A stretch of DNA of 16,624 nucleotides. Source: Moraxellaceae bacterium. Its GTDB lineage: Bacteria > Pseudomonadota > Gammaproteobacteria > Pseudomonadales > Moraxellaceae. The translations under genes were made by a program, and so were the position numbers. Below are positions 6,994-14,678 of this stretch, piece after piece. Numbering within the stretch: position 1 is the first letter of the stretch; each line of letters starts with the position of its first letter. Location of the stretch: assembly GCA_003543245.1 (NCBI GenBank), contig DPJB01000038.1, forward strand, positions 1-16,624, read 5' to 3'. Under the pieces are notes generated by a model, which made no database searches, had not been told where the DNA came from, and saw only the letters and a program-made list of their open reading frames with translations.

Positions 6994-7458
6994 ATGGCTC
7001 GACAGTTACTGATTGTGGCCCATGCCCCCTCCCCCAATACACGCCTGCTGGCAGAAGCCCTGCTCAATGGTGCCCGGCACCCGGATATCCAGGGCGTCAA
7101 AGTCGTCTGGAAGCCTCCACTGGAAGCCGGACCTGATGATGTACTGGCTGCAGATGCCATCATTCTGGGTACAACCGAAAACCTTGGCTACATGAGCGGC
7201 GCACTCAAGGATTTCTTTGACCGCAGTTACTACCCCGTACTGGAAAAAAAACAGGGCCTCCCATGCGCCATCCTCATCCGGGCCGGACACGATGGCACTG
7301 GCACTCGCCGTGCCCTGGAAAGCATCCTGACGGGACTGCGCTGGAAGCTGGTGCAGGAACCCCTTGTCTGCCGGGGGGACTGGCAGGATGACTTCCTGCG
7401 GCAGGCAGAGGAGCTTGGCATGACAATGGCAGCCGGCCTGGAGGCCGGGATTCTTTAA
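6994..7458 (+). CDS. Flavodoxin-like / NADPH-dependent FMN reductase family protein
   Basis: This small (154-residue) cytoplasmic protein has a flavodoxin fold. The N-terminal beta strand and phosphate loop are LLIVAHAPSPNTRLLAEALL. The characteristic FMN-isoalloxazine segment is IILGTTENLGYMSGALKDFFDRSYY, where related proteins read GTPTYFGNMSGALKNFLDR. It probably binds FMN and carries out electron transfer or quinone/flavin reduction; the substrate is unknown. GGAG 9 bases before ATG 6994 is a good ribosome-binding site. It sits 12 bp after the acyltransferase gene, but I know of no functional link between the two activities. The 97 bp after it contain a short inverted repeat, CAGGCA-CAGC-TGCCTG (7471-7486), without a T-run. 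Confidence 0.85.
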   Translation: MARQLLIVAHAPSPNTRLLAEALLNGARHPDIQGVKVVWKPPLEAGPDDVLAADAIILGTTENLGYMSGALKDFFDRSYYPVLEKKQGLPCAILIRAGHDGTGTRRALESILTGLRWKLVQEPLVCRGDWQDDFLRQAEELGMTMAAGLEAGIL

Positions 7459-7555
7459 CCAGTAACTGATCAGGCACAGCTGCCTGTCCCCGATATTCCC
7501 GCTACTATCAATCCAAATAACTAAGAAAGCATCTGGCATAAAACAAGGACAGCAC

Positions 7556-9658
7556 ATGACTCGCCACTTCAGCCGCATTGATGATTGCCTGGACGATGTA
7601 ATCACTCGCGTGGGCCCACGCCTGACACTGGGTATTCCACTGGGCATAGGAAAACCCAATCCGCTGGTGAATGCCCTGTATGCACGGGCAAAAGCCAATC
7701 CCGGACTCAAGCTGAAAATCCTGACGGCCCTGTCACTGGAAAAGCCCAAGGCCAGCAGTGACATGGAGTCCCGCTTTCTCGACCCGTTTGTTGCCCGGGT
7801 TTTCGGCAACTACCCCGATCTCGACTATGTGCAGGACAGGCACAAGGGCCAACTGCCATCCAATATTGATGTGATCGAGTTTTTCCTGAAGTCCGGTGAC
7901 TACCTGCGCAATGACTATGCGCAACAGAACTACATGAACAGCAACTACACTCATGCCGCCCGTGACATGCTGATTCAGGGCGTCAATGTACTGGCACAGG
8001 CCGTTGCTGTTCGCGAACGGGGTGGACGAACCGAATACTCACTGAGTTGCAATCCGGATGTAACACTGGATGCACTCGACCTGCTCAAGGCGAAAGGGCA
8101 AAAAGCCTACGTCATTCTGGCGGTCAATCAAGAGCTTCCGTTCATGGAAGGTGGTGCCATCATTGATGAAAGCATGGCTGATGCAATCGTCACAGACCCG
8201 GCTTGCACCCACACTGTTTTCTCTGCACCGAACATGAAGGTCACCCAGGCCGACTATGCGATTGGCATGTATGTCAGCACCCTGGTCAAGGACGGCGGCA
8301 CCTTGCAGATCGGCATTGGCTCGCTGGGCGATGCCATTGCTCATGCGCTCATTCTGCGTGACCGCCACAACGATGCCTACGCAACGGCCTGTCGCAAGAT
8401 GGGTGCACCCGAAGACAACCTCGCTCCGTTCAGGCAAGGCCTCTATGGCTGCTCCGAGATGTTCGTGAACGGCTTCATGGCCCTGATTGATGCAGGCATC
8501 CTGCGCCGCGAGGTATTTGACGACTCGCGCCTGCAACAGTTGCTCAATGCAGGGAAGCTCTCCTCTACCATTGATGAGAACACTATTCCCACGCTGCTTG
8601 AGGCTCGGGTAATCAACGAAACACTAAATGCCGATGATGTCGCGTTTCTCAAGAAATTCGGCATATTCAAGGAAGAAGTTACCCTTCATGGCAATCACCT
8701 GCTGATTGACGGACAGCAGATAGGTCTCACTCCTGGTTCAACACAAGTACATAGCGCAATCCAGCAACACTGCCTCGGCACCAGGCTCAAGGGTGGCGTA
8801 TTCATGCATGGAGGATTCTTCCTTGGCCCCCGTGACTTTTATGAAAAGCTGCACAAGCTGACACCGGAACGCCGAGCTGGCATCAACATGACCCGCATTA
8901 GTTACATCAATCAGCTGTATGGGCATGAGTCACTGGCCGCCGCACAGCGAAAGGACACCAGCTTTGTAAACACCTGCATGATGGTCACCCTGCTGGGCGC
9001 AGCGGTATCCGATGGCCTTGATTCCGGCAAGCTGGTCAGCGGCATTGGTGGCCAGTACAACTTTGTCGCCCAGGCACATGCACTGCCCGATGCCCGCTCG
9101 ATCCTCATGTTGCGCGCCACGCGACAGACCAATGGCGAAACCGCATCGAACATTGTCTGGAATTATGCCCACAACACGATTCCACGGCATCTTCGCGATA
9201 TCGTGGTCACAGAATATGGCATCGCTGATCTACGCGGTCAGACCGACAGTGAAATCATCAAGCGCCTACTGGCCATAAGCGACTCCCGTTTCCAGCCGGA
9301 GCTCCTTGCCCAGGCGAGGGCTGCTGGCAAAATAGAGCCATCATATGAAATTCCCGAGGCACTTCAGCACAACCTTCCCGAGACCATGAAAGACCGTCTG
9401 GCATCCCTTAACAAAGAGAACCTGCTCCCGGACTTTCCCTTTGGCTCCGACTTTACGCCAGAGGAGCTCGCCATTATCCGAATTCTCCAGCGCATGAAGG
9501 AAAGTGCCGAGCATCCCTTGCAACTGGTGAAAGCATTGGTCACCAGCATGACGGAAGACAAGGACGTTCCTGCCGCCTGGCTTGAACGCCTGCAACTGGA
9601 CCACCCGGAGTCCCTGAAGGAAAAAGTGTTGCGACAGCTGTTTATCGGGAATGTGTAA
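7556..9658 (+). CDS. Acetyl-CoA hydrolase/transferase family protein (long form)
   Basis: This 700-residue protein belongs to the acetyl-CoA hydrolase/CoA-transferase family, which moves CoA between short-chain acyl groups or hydrolyses the thioester. The N-terminal CoA-transferase half contains RLTLGIPLGIGKPNPLV and LQIGIGSLGDAIAHAL (about 250-265). The C-terminal domain carries GGQYNFVAQAHALPDARS and VTEYGIADLRGQTDSE (around 551-566), the usual family landmarks. Most bacterial members (cat1, ACH1, 4-hydroxybutyrate CoA-transferase) are about 430-510 residues. The extra length appears as segments around 265-400 and a C-terminal tail after about 600. ATG 7556 has AAGGA upstream. The gene appears monocistronic. 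The substrate is unknown; a role in acyl-CoA balance during fatty acid or alkane use is only inference. Confidence 0.88.
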   Translation: MTRHFSRIDDCLDDVITRVGPRLTLGIPLGIGKPNPLVNALYARAKANPGLKLKILTALSLEKPKASSDMESRFLDPFVARVFGNYPDLDYVQDRHKGQLPSNIDVIEFFLKSGDYLRNDYAQQNYMNSNYTHAARDMLIQGVNVLAQAVAVRERGGRTEYSLSCNPDVTLDALDLLKAKGQKAYVILAVNQELPFMEGGAIIDESMADAIVTDPACTHTVFSAPNMKVTQADYAIGMYVSTLVKDGGTLQIGIGSLGDAIAHALILRDRHNDAYATACRKMGAPEDNLAPFRQGLYGCSEMFVNGFMALIDAGILRREVFDDSRLQQLLNAGKLSSTIDENTIPTLLEARVINETLNADDVAFLKKFGIFKEEVTLHGNHLLIDGQQIGLTPGSTQVHSAIQQHCLGTRLKGGVFMHGGFFLGPRDFYEKLHKLTPERRAGINMTRISYINQLYGHESLAAAQRKDTSFVNTCMMVTLLGAAVSDGLDSGKLVSGIGGQYNFVAQAHALPDARSILMLRATRQTNGETASNIVWNYAHNTIPRHLRDIVVTEYGIADLRGQTDSEIIKRLLAISDSRFQPELLAQARAAGKIEPSYEIPEALQHNLPETMKDRLASLNKENLLPDFPFGSDFTPEELAIIRILQRMKESAEHPLQLVKALVTSMTEDKDVPAAWLERLQLDHPESLKEKVLRQLFIGNV

Positions 9659-9717
9659 TTTACAGGGATGAAATCCGGAGACATGCTTCTGGAAACTTTA
9701 CCAACAGGACGGATTGT

Positions 9718-10689
9718 GTGAGCGACCACCACTTTCCCACCGGCATCCCGGTGGGAATCAGCCAGTGCCTGATGGGCGAATCCGTGCGCTACGACGGCAG
9801 CCACAAGCACTCAAAGTACTGCACACAAACCCTCTCGTCCTGGTTTGAGTTTGTGCCTGTATGCCCTGAAATGGGCATTGGCATGGGCTCGCCACGTGAG
9901 GCCATCCACCTGAGGGGCAGCCTTGAACATGACGAGATCCGCGCCGTGGGCAATCGCACCGCCAGTCTGGACGTCACGGACAAGTTGGTTGCCTACGGCA
10001 TTAGCAAGGGCAAAGAACTGACACAGCTGTGCGGCTACATTCTGATGGGCCGAAGCCCGAGTTGCGGAATGGAGCGCATCAAGGTCTACCATGAAAACGG
10101 CAATCCGCTTGGCAAGACCAGCGCAGGTCTTTATGCCCGGGAATTCATGCGGCAGCAGCCCCTTTTACCAGTAGAAGAAGAAGGTCGAATGCAGGATGCG
10201 CGACTGCGTGAAAACTTTGTGGCGCGTGTATTTGCCTACAAGCGCTGGCGCGACCTCCTGGATAGCGGTTTGTCGCTGGCAACGCTGCAGGAATTCCATG
10301 CCCGACACAAGTACCTGCTGCTTTCGCATCATCAACCCGCCTATCGTTATCTGGGCCGGGTGGTGGCGCATGCCCATCAACGCCCATTGGGTGATGTGCA
10401 GGAAGAGTACGGCCGCATTTTCATGGAAACCCTGAAAAAGGTCGCCACCAACAACAATCACGCCAACGTCCTGCAACACCTCATGGGCTATGTAAAACAT
10501 GAGCTGGACAGCAACAGCAAGCAGGAGCTGGTTCGCCTGATTGAATCGTATCGTCAGGGGCAGGTTCCACTGATTGCGCCATTCACCCTGCTGCGTCACC
10601 ACCTGAAGCGCCATCCGAATGCCTATATCGAGAAGCAGGTTTACATGGAGCCGCACCCGCCCGAACTGATGCTGAGAAACTTTATCTGA
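9718..10689 (+). CDS. DUF523-DUF1722 fusion protein (TudS-like, YbgA-like)
   Basis: This is a 323-residue two-domain protein. The N-terminal DUF523 domain (about 10-155) has three well-placed cysteines: C17 (ISQCLMG), C49 (VCPEMGIGMG) and C116 (GRSPSCGM). In DUF523/TudS thiouracil desulfidases, three such cysteines hold a [4Fe-4S] cluster. The C-terminal DUF1722 domain (about 190-318) includes FHARHKYLLLSH and YLGRVVA. By family analogy it may desulfurate thiolated nucleobases or a related compound, with DUF1722 as an accessory domain of unknown function. The start is GTG 9718, preceded by AGGA; no better ATG precedes the conserved GIPVGISQCLMG. It lies 59 bp after the CoA-transferase-family gene and may be co-transcribed with it. 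Related fusion genes often occur beside photolyase genes, but none is visible here. Confidence 0.88.
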   Translation: MSDHHFPTGIPVGISQCLMGESVRYDGSHKHSKYCTQTLSSWFEFVPVCPEMGIGMGSPREAIHLRGSLEHDEIRAVGNRTASLDVTDKLVAYGISKGKELTQLCGYILMGRSPSCGMERIKVYHENGNPLGKTSAGLYAREFMRQQPLLPVEEEGRMQDARLRENFVARVFAYKRWRDLLDSGLSLATLQEFHARHKYLLLSHHQPAYRYLGRVVAHAHQRPLGDVQEEYGRIFMETLKKVATNNNHANVLQHLMGYVKHELDSNSKQELVRLIESYRQGQVPLIAPFTLLRHHLKRHPNAYIEKQVYMEPHPPELMLRNFI

Positions 10690-10741
10690 CGCCGGTTTCA
10701 AATCTTTACGCCACTGACCGGGACAGATTCACACCCTGCTC

Positions 10742-10750
10742 TGGTAAGAT
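10742..10750 (+). promoter_or_regulatory. Candidate extended -10 promoter of dedA
   Basis: TGGTAAGAT fits the TGn-TANNNT extended -10 pattern. It would start transcription near 10757, about 23 nt before the dedA ATG. No -35 match stands at the expected distance, which extended -10 promoters can do without. Confidence 0.4.
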
Positions 10751-10779
10751 GCCGCGATCCTCTTGAGACCCCCATCCTC

Positions 10780-11415
10780 ATGGAACTGATTGATTTCATC
10801 CTGCATGTCGACCGGCACCTGACCGAGTTCGTGGCAGCAAACGGCATCTGGGTCTACGGCCTGCTTTTCCTGATTGTCTTTGTGGAAACCGGCTTTGTGG
10901 TCATGCCGCTGCTGCCTGGCGACAGCCTGCTGTTTGCAGCTGGCGCCATTGCAGCCACCGGTGCCATGGACCCTGTCGTGCTCTGCCTGTTGCTGTTCGT
11001 GGCAGCGGCGCTTGGCGACACCGTCAATTACCACATCGGCCATTACATCGGCCCCAAGGTCTTTGAACACGAAAACCGCTTCATCAAACGTGAATACCTG
11101 CTGCAGACACGTGCCTTTTTTGAGCAGCATGGCGGCAAGACCATCATCATTGCCCGCTTCATGCCCATCATTCGTACCTTTGCTCCCTTTGTGGCCGGTG
11201 TCGGCGCCATGCGGTACCCGCGCTTTCTGGCGTTCAATTTGGTGGGGGCAGCATTGTGGGTGGTGTCATTCGTGGTACTGGGCTATTACTTTGGCAACCT
11301 GCCGGTAGTGAAGGAAAATTTCACCCTGGTGATATTTGCCATCATTGGCATCAGCGTCATGCCTGGCATCATTGCCTGGGCCAGACACAAGCTTGATGCA
11401 CGCTCACAAGGCTGA
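10780..11415 (+). CDS. dedA: DedA family inner-membrane protein
   Basis: This 211-residue polytopic membrane protein belongs to the DedA/VTT superfamily, implicated in lipid carrier (undecaprenyl phosphate) or phospholipid flipping and proton-motive-force homeostasis. It aligns closely with E. coli DedA from the first residues (ELIDFILHVDRHL). Family motifs are E36 (FVETGFVV), D48 in LPGDSLLFAAG, GDTVNYHIGHYIG, and the re-entrant signature ARFMPIIRTFAPFVAGVG with R126 and R132. Several hydrophobic segments are evident, at about 24-45, 65-80, 147-170 and 180-198. The start has no classical Shine-Dalgarno sequence, but the alignment supports it. Its last 12 bp overlap the 3' end of the converging greB gene, and no terminator is visible between them. 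Confidence 0.93.
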   Translation: MELIDFILHVDRHLTEFVAANGIWVYGLLFLIVFVETGFVVMPLLPGDSLLFAAGAIAATGAMDPVVLCLLLFVAAALGDTVNYHIGHYIGPKVFEHENRFIKREYLLQTRAFFEQHGGKTIIIARFMPIIRTFAPFVAGVGAMRYPRFLAFNLVGAALWVVSFVVLGYYFGNLPVVKENFTLVIFAIIGISVMPGIIAWARHKLDARSQG

Positions 11416-11943
11416 CTGATCTGCTGTCTGTGCCCCAGGTGGGCTGTAGGAAACAGAGAGCACATAAAATACACCACGCCCGACAGGACGCTCGACCACC
11501 ACTTCATCATCCACGGTCTTTTTCAGCATGGCCCTGGCCATCGGAGCATCAATACTGATCCAGTGTCTCGCCGTGTCGATTTCGTCGGGGCCAACAATCC
11601 GAAAGGACAGGATTTCACCAGTATCCGCATCCTCGACCTCAACCCAGGCACCAAAAAATATACGGGAAGGGTCGGTCGGCTTTTGATCCACCACTTTGAG
11701 CACTTCCAGACGTTTGGTCAGAAAGCGCACCCGACGATCAATCTCGCGCAACAGCTTCTTGCCATAAATGTATTCCGCGTTCTCGGAACGGTCACCCATG
11801 GCCGCCGCCTCGGAAACCGCTCGCGTCACCTCCGGGCGACGAACACGCCAGAGAAAATCGAGCTCATCCGTCAGCACCTTGTGGCCTTCCGGGGTGATCA
11901 GCGCGGTACGGGGCGTATTGGCTGGAGGGCGATAGCGGGACAT
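11404..11943 (-). CDS. greB: Transcription elongation factor GreB
   Basis: GreB enters the RNA polymerase secondary channel and stimulates cleavage of backtracked RNA. It has 179 residues. The N-terminal coiled coil includes the tip GDRSENAEYIYGKKLLREIDRRVRFLTKR; its acidic residues (D and E of GDRSENAEY) reach the active site, and the sequence is GreB-type rather than GreA-type. A C-terminal FKBP-like domain follows (ISIDAPMARAMLKKTVDDEV). Only three bases separate the response regulator stop from this ATG, and the AGAAG ribosome-binding site lies inside the end of that gene. GreB is therefore the third gene of the regB-regA operon. The last residues (about 12) look unconserved. Its 3' end overlaps dedA by 12 bp. 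Confidence 0.94.
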   Translation of the reverse strand: MSRYRPPANTPRTALITPEGHKVLTDELDFLWRVRRPEVTRAVSEAAAMGDRSENAEYIYGKKLLREIDRRVRFLTKRLEVLKVVDQKPTDPSRIFFGAWVEVEDADTGEILSFRIVGPDEIDTARHWISIDAPMARAMLKKTVDDEVVVERPVGRGVFYVLSVSYSPPGAQTADQSAL

Positions 11944-11946
11944 GCG

Positions 11947-12483
11947 TTATCTTCTGACCGGACGTTTTTGCAGCTTGCGCTGCAGGGTACGGCGATGCAT
12001 GCCCAGAGCACGTGCCGTTTCAGAAATATTACCCTGATTTTCGGTCAGTACACGCTGGATATGCTCCCACTCCAGCCGGTCCACGGACATGGGCTGTGCA
12101 TCAAGCACATCCTCTGCATCAATATGAGCATGCCCCTCCAGCGCCGCCAGAATTTCATCCGTATCCGCAGGCTTGCTAAGGTAATTGACAGCACCGAGCT
12201 TCACGGCTTCCACGGCGGTTGCAATACTGGCGTATCCCGTCAGCACAACCACGGCAAGCCCGGGGCGAATGGCCAGCAACGCCGGCAACAGGTGCAGTCC
12301 CGATTCCCCCTCGAGCTTCAGATCAAGAATGCAGGCATCAACCGATGCTGACTGCTCGCGCAGTATCCGGCAGGCTGATTCGCTGTTAGCTGCTTCGAGC
12401 GCCTCAATACCCCGCCGGCGCAATGACCGGGCAAGGGTATGACGGAATGCCTCGTCATTCTCCACCACCAGTATCCGCTTCAT
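11947..12483 (-). CDS. regA: Redox response regulator, RegA/RoxR/PrrA/ActR family
   Basis: This is a 178-residue DNA-binding response regulator that works with the sensor kinase encoded just upstream. Residues 1-120 are the receiver domain: D54 (CILDLKLEGESGL) is the phospho-acceptor, T82 (VVLTGYASIATAVEAVKLGA) and K104 (YLSKPADTDEI) complete the site. A short linker leads to a Fis-type helix-turn-helix (about 150-176, NISETARALGMHRRTLQRKL) that is nearly identical across RegA homologues. The acidic pocket reads VENDE rather than VDDDE, an Asn at one usually acidic position. ATG 12483 overlaps the kinase stop (ATGA); the frame extends upstream only as a shadow of the kinase. Family members switch respiratory, carbon and nitrogen pathways according to quinone redox state. 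Confidence 0.92.
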   Translation of the reverse strand: MKRILVVENDEAFRHTLARSLRRRGIEALEAANSESACRILREQSASVDACILDLKLEGESGLHLLPALLAIRPGLAVVVLTGYASIATAVEAVKLGAVNYLSKPADTDEILAALEGHAHIDAEDVLDAQPMSVDRLEWEHIQRVLTENQGNISETARALGMHRRTLQRKLQKRPVRR

Positions 12484-13829
12484 TTGGCTGCTCCCGCAGA
12501 CGTAGCAAATGCTGTCCATGGCAGACAGAGCCGGGTGCAGGTTCCCCCTTCAGGGCGCGACGTCACTTCAATACGTCCGCCAAGGGGATTGATGCTGGCA
12601 TTACTCAGGAAATAACCGATGCCCATGCCATCCGCCTTGTCGCTCACGAATGGCTGCCCCAGACGCCTGGCAACATCAGGCTCAATCCCCTTGCCATCGT
12701 CGCAGATATCGACAAGGCACCAGGTGTCATTGCCATGAACCCTGATATTCACCAGCTGGCGTGCAGCCTGTGCCGCATTATCGAGAAGATTCACCAATAC
12801 CTGCGGCAAGGTTGAGGGCACCGTAATCGACAAATCCTCCAGCTGCAGCTGCAACGAGAACTGACGCGCCGGGTGCACAACCTCCATGCGCTCAACGGCT
12901 GCCTGCACCAGCCGGTACAGGGAGGACACCCTGCCCTCACTCGCCGCCTGATCACGCAAGTCATGAAGAATATCGCGACACAACGACAGCTGTCGGCGCA
13001 GCATGCTCACGTCCTCACGCAATGGAGAGTCAGCGGGCAGCTCCTGCTCGATATCCCGTGCAATCACGGTCATGGTCGACAACGGCGTACCCAGCTCGTG
13101 AGCCGCCCCTGCCGCAAGTGCACCGATGGCCACGACCTGTTCCCGCTGCAACAGTCGCTCATGCTGCTCCGAGAGCCGCTGGTCCTGCTCACGCAGTGCA
13201 TGACTCATGCGCGACACAAAAAATGCGATGAGTCCGGCACTCAGCAAAAAATTCAGCCACATGCCAAACACATGCAGGTTAAACCCTTCTGCCTTGTCTG
13301 CGCCGGCATGCAGCATCATCTGGTGATGCGCATGCGGATCATCAGGCATCAGTGCCACCCCGGAAGACAGCTGCATGCCACCAAAGGGCTCAAACGGCAC
13401 ATAGTGAAACAGTAGCAGGCTGTAAGCCGACAGGGTCAGCAATGCCAGCACCACGGTAAAACCGATACGCAGCGTTGCCGCCGCAATGGTCAACGGAACG
13501 AGGTACCAGGACACGAAAGGATTGGTTGAGCCACCGGTCCGATAAAGAATGACCGTCATCAGCACAACATCCATCAGCAACTGGGCAAACAGCTCGGCCT
13601 CACTGACCCGCCCCACCCGGTGCAGCCGCCAAAGGGTCCAGCCATTGAACATGGTCAGCAACAGCAAGGCCGCAGTAATGGCCCGGTCAGAAAAAACGGC
13701 AACTCCCAGCCCCCACTCGGCCACCCCCAGAGCCAGCAGCAACCCTGCCAGCAGAATGGTGCGCAACAGGCACAGACGGGCCAGATTGTGATGATTGGCA
13801 CTGGCATCGTGACGCATCAGTAAAGGCAT
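12480..13829 (-). CDS. regB: Redox sensor histidine kinase, RegB/RoxS/PrrB/ActS family
   Basis: This membrane histidine kinase senses the redox state of the respiratory quinone pool. It has 449 residues from ATG 13829 and about six membrane segments in the first 210. The RegB signature GGSTNPF (about 99-105), tied to quinone sensing, is present. The H-box is GALAAGAAHELGTPLSTM, with phospho-acceptor His244. The conserved redox cysteine is Cys284 (LSLCRDIL). The ATP-binding part follows, with VNLLDNAAQAA and DDGKGI. A periplasmic-side loop contains a His/Met-rich stretch (PHAHHQMMLH). ATG 13829 is chosen because AGGA stands 5 bases upstream; ATGs at 13835 and 13817 are alternatives. The open frame continues to 13895, but that part spans the sodB terminator. 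The gene overlaps regA by ATGA. I see no clear promoter; read-through from sodB is possible. Confidence 0.92.
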   Translation of the reverse strand: MPLLMRHDASANHHNLARLCLLRTILLAGLLLALGVAEWGLGVAVFSDRAITAALLLLTMFNGWTLWRLHRVGRVSEAELFAQLLMDVVLMTVILYRTGGSTNPFVSWYLVPLTIAAATLRIGFTVVLALLTLSAYSLLLFHYVPFEPFGGMQLSSGVALMPDDPHAHHQMMLHAGADKAEGFNLHVFGMWLNFLLSAGLIAFFVSRMSHALREQDQRLSEQHERLLQREQVVAIGALAAGAAHELGTPLSTMTVIARDIEQELPADSPLREDVSMLRRQLSLCRDILHDLRDQAASEGRVSSLYRLVQAAVERMEVVHPARQFSLQLQLEDLSITVPSTLPQVLVNLLDNAAQAARQLVNIRVHGNDTWCLVDICDDGKGIEPDVARRLGQPFVSDKADGMGIGYFLSNASINPLGGRIEVTSRPEGGTCTRLCLPWTAFATSAGAAK

Positions 13830-13852
13830 GATCATCCTGAAAGGCAGGCATG

Positions 13853-13880
13853 AAAAAAGGTGTCCAAGGACACCTTTTTT
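13853..13880. terminator. Rho-independent terminator of sodB (symmetric)
   Basis: GGTGTCC (13859-13865), AA, GGACACC (13868-13874) is flanked by six A on one side and six T on the other. It lies 54 bp after the sodB stop on the - strand and just upstream of the sensor kinase start. It separates the two units and rules out the longest reading of the kinase frame. Confidence 0.9.
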
Positions 13881-13933
13881 CGGGGTGAGGGTCAAGCGAC
13901 AGAATGTCGCAGGCCCTCGTCACCACAACCCGC

Positions 13934-14530
13934 TCAGGCCAGATTGGCGTTCACGAAGTCCCAGTTCACCAGCTTCTCAAGGAAAGTGCTGATGTAGTCC
14001 GGACGACGGTTGCGGAAATCGATGTAGTAGGCATGTTCCCACACATCGATGGTCAGCAGGGCCTTCTGGCCGTGAGCCATGGGAAGGTCGGCATTCGGAG
14101 TCTTGGTGACTTCAAGCTTGCCATCCTTGTTCAGGACCAGCCAGGCCCAACCGGAGCCAAACTGGGTGGTAGCAGCAGCCTTGAACAGCTCGACGAACTT
14201 GTCATAGCCACCAAGGTCGGCATCGATTTTGGCAGCGATGGCGCCCGTGGGCTTGCCACCACCGTTCGGCTTCATGCAATTCCAGTAAAAGGTGTGGTTC
14301 CAGATCTGGGCAGCATTGTTGAACATGCCGGCTTTGGCAGCATCACCGGCCACAGCCTTGATGATGTCTTCCAGGCCTTTGTCAGCCAGCTCAGTATCCT
14401 TGATCAGGTTGTTCAGGTTCACAACATAGGCGTTGTGGTGCTTGCCATGGTGAAAGTCCAGTGTTTCAGCACTGATGATCGGTTCCAGCGCGGTCTTTTC
14501 ATACGGCAGGGCGGGCAATTCAATAGCCAT
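13934..14530 (-). CDS. sodB: Superoxide dismutase, iron type
   Basis: This cytoplasmic enzyme dismutes superoxide to oxygen and hydrogen peroxide. At 198 residues it aligns along its whole length with E. coli SodB. The metal ligands are H27 (DFHHGKHH), H79 (IWNHTFYWNC), D162 and H166 (DVWEHAYY). NNAAQIWNHTFYW and FGSGWAWLV mark it as Fe-type rather than Mn-type, though cambialistic use cannot be excluded. Compared with E. coli there is a five-residue insertion before the second ligand (AGDAAKAGMF). ATG 14530 is preceded by AGGAA and gives the standard MAIELPALPY N-terminus; the frame upstream to 14599 is spurious. It is monocistronic, with its own promoter and terminator, next to a redox-sensing two-component operon. 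Confidence 0.97.
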   Translation of the reverse strand: MAIELPALPYEKTALEPIISAETLDFHHGKHHNAYVVNLNNLIKDTELADKGLEDIIKAVAGDAAKAGMFNNAAQIWNHTFYWNCMKPNGGGKPTGAIAAKIDADLGGYDKFVELFKAAATTQFGSGWAWLVLNKDGKLEVTKTPNADLPMAHGQKALLTIDVWEHAYYIDFRNRRPDYISTFLEKLVNWDFVNANLA

Positions 14531-14590
14531 GATGGGTTCCTGTTTTCCTGTGATCAGTTCGGGGCTGCCAAAGCAGCACCGCGGGGGGAG

Positions 14591-14619
14591 ATTATGCAAC
14601 TGTAGCGGATGGGCAGCAA
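14591..14619 (-). promoter_or_regulatory. Predicted sodB promoter
   Basis: Read on the - strand, TTGCTG (14619-14614) and CATAAT (14596-14591) are 17 bases apart. Transcription would start near 14584, giving a leader of about 54 nt before the ATG at 14530. Confidence 0.6.
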
Positions 14620-14644
14620 TTCACCAGCCACAGAAAAAGTGTCA

Positions 14645-14677
14645 GGCAGGACGACCCTGCCCGATGCAGATATCTGC
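14645..14677 (-). terminator. Possible weak terminator after the PA3496-like gene
   Basis: Two inverted repeats lie just downstream of the stop: the palindrome GCAGATATCTGC (14666-14677) and GGCAGG-ACGAC-CCTGCC (14645-14661). On the - strand the second is followed, after a few bases, by TTTTT. The distance makes it a poor standard terminator. Confidence 0.35.
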
Positions 14678-14678
14678 C

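Noticed and set aside
7471..7486. Inverted repeat CAGGCA-CAGC-TGCCTG after the flavodoxin-like gene as a terminator
   Set aside because: Short stem and no T-run; not enough to call termination.
7006..7809. 267-codon - strand frame across the flavodoxin-like gene and the start of the CoA-transferase gene
   Set aside because: It covers two well-supported + strand genes and the promoter between them; the protein is not family-like.
8039..8536. 165-codon - strand frame inside the CoA-transferase gene
   Set aside because: Shadow of a conserved + strand gene, with no recognisable motif.
13830..13895. 22-residue N-terminal extension of the sensor kinase
   Set aside because: It is encoded by the sodB terminator and its surroundings; ATG 13829 has a good ribosome-binding site.
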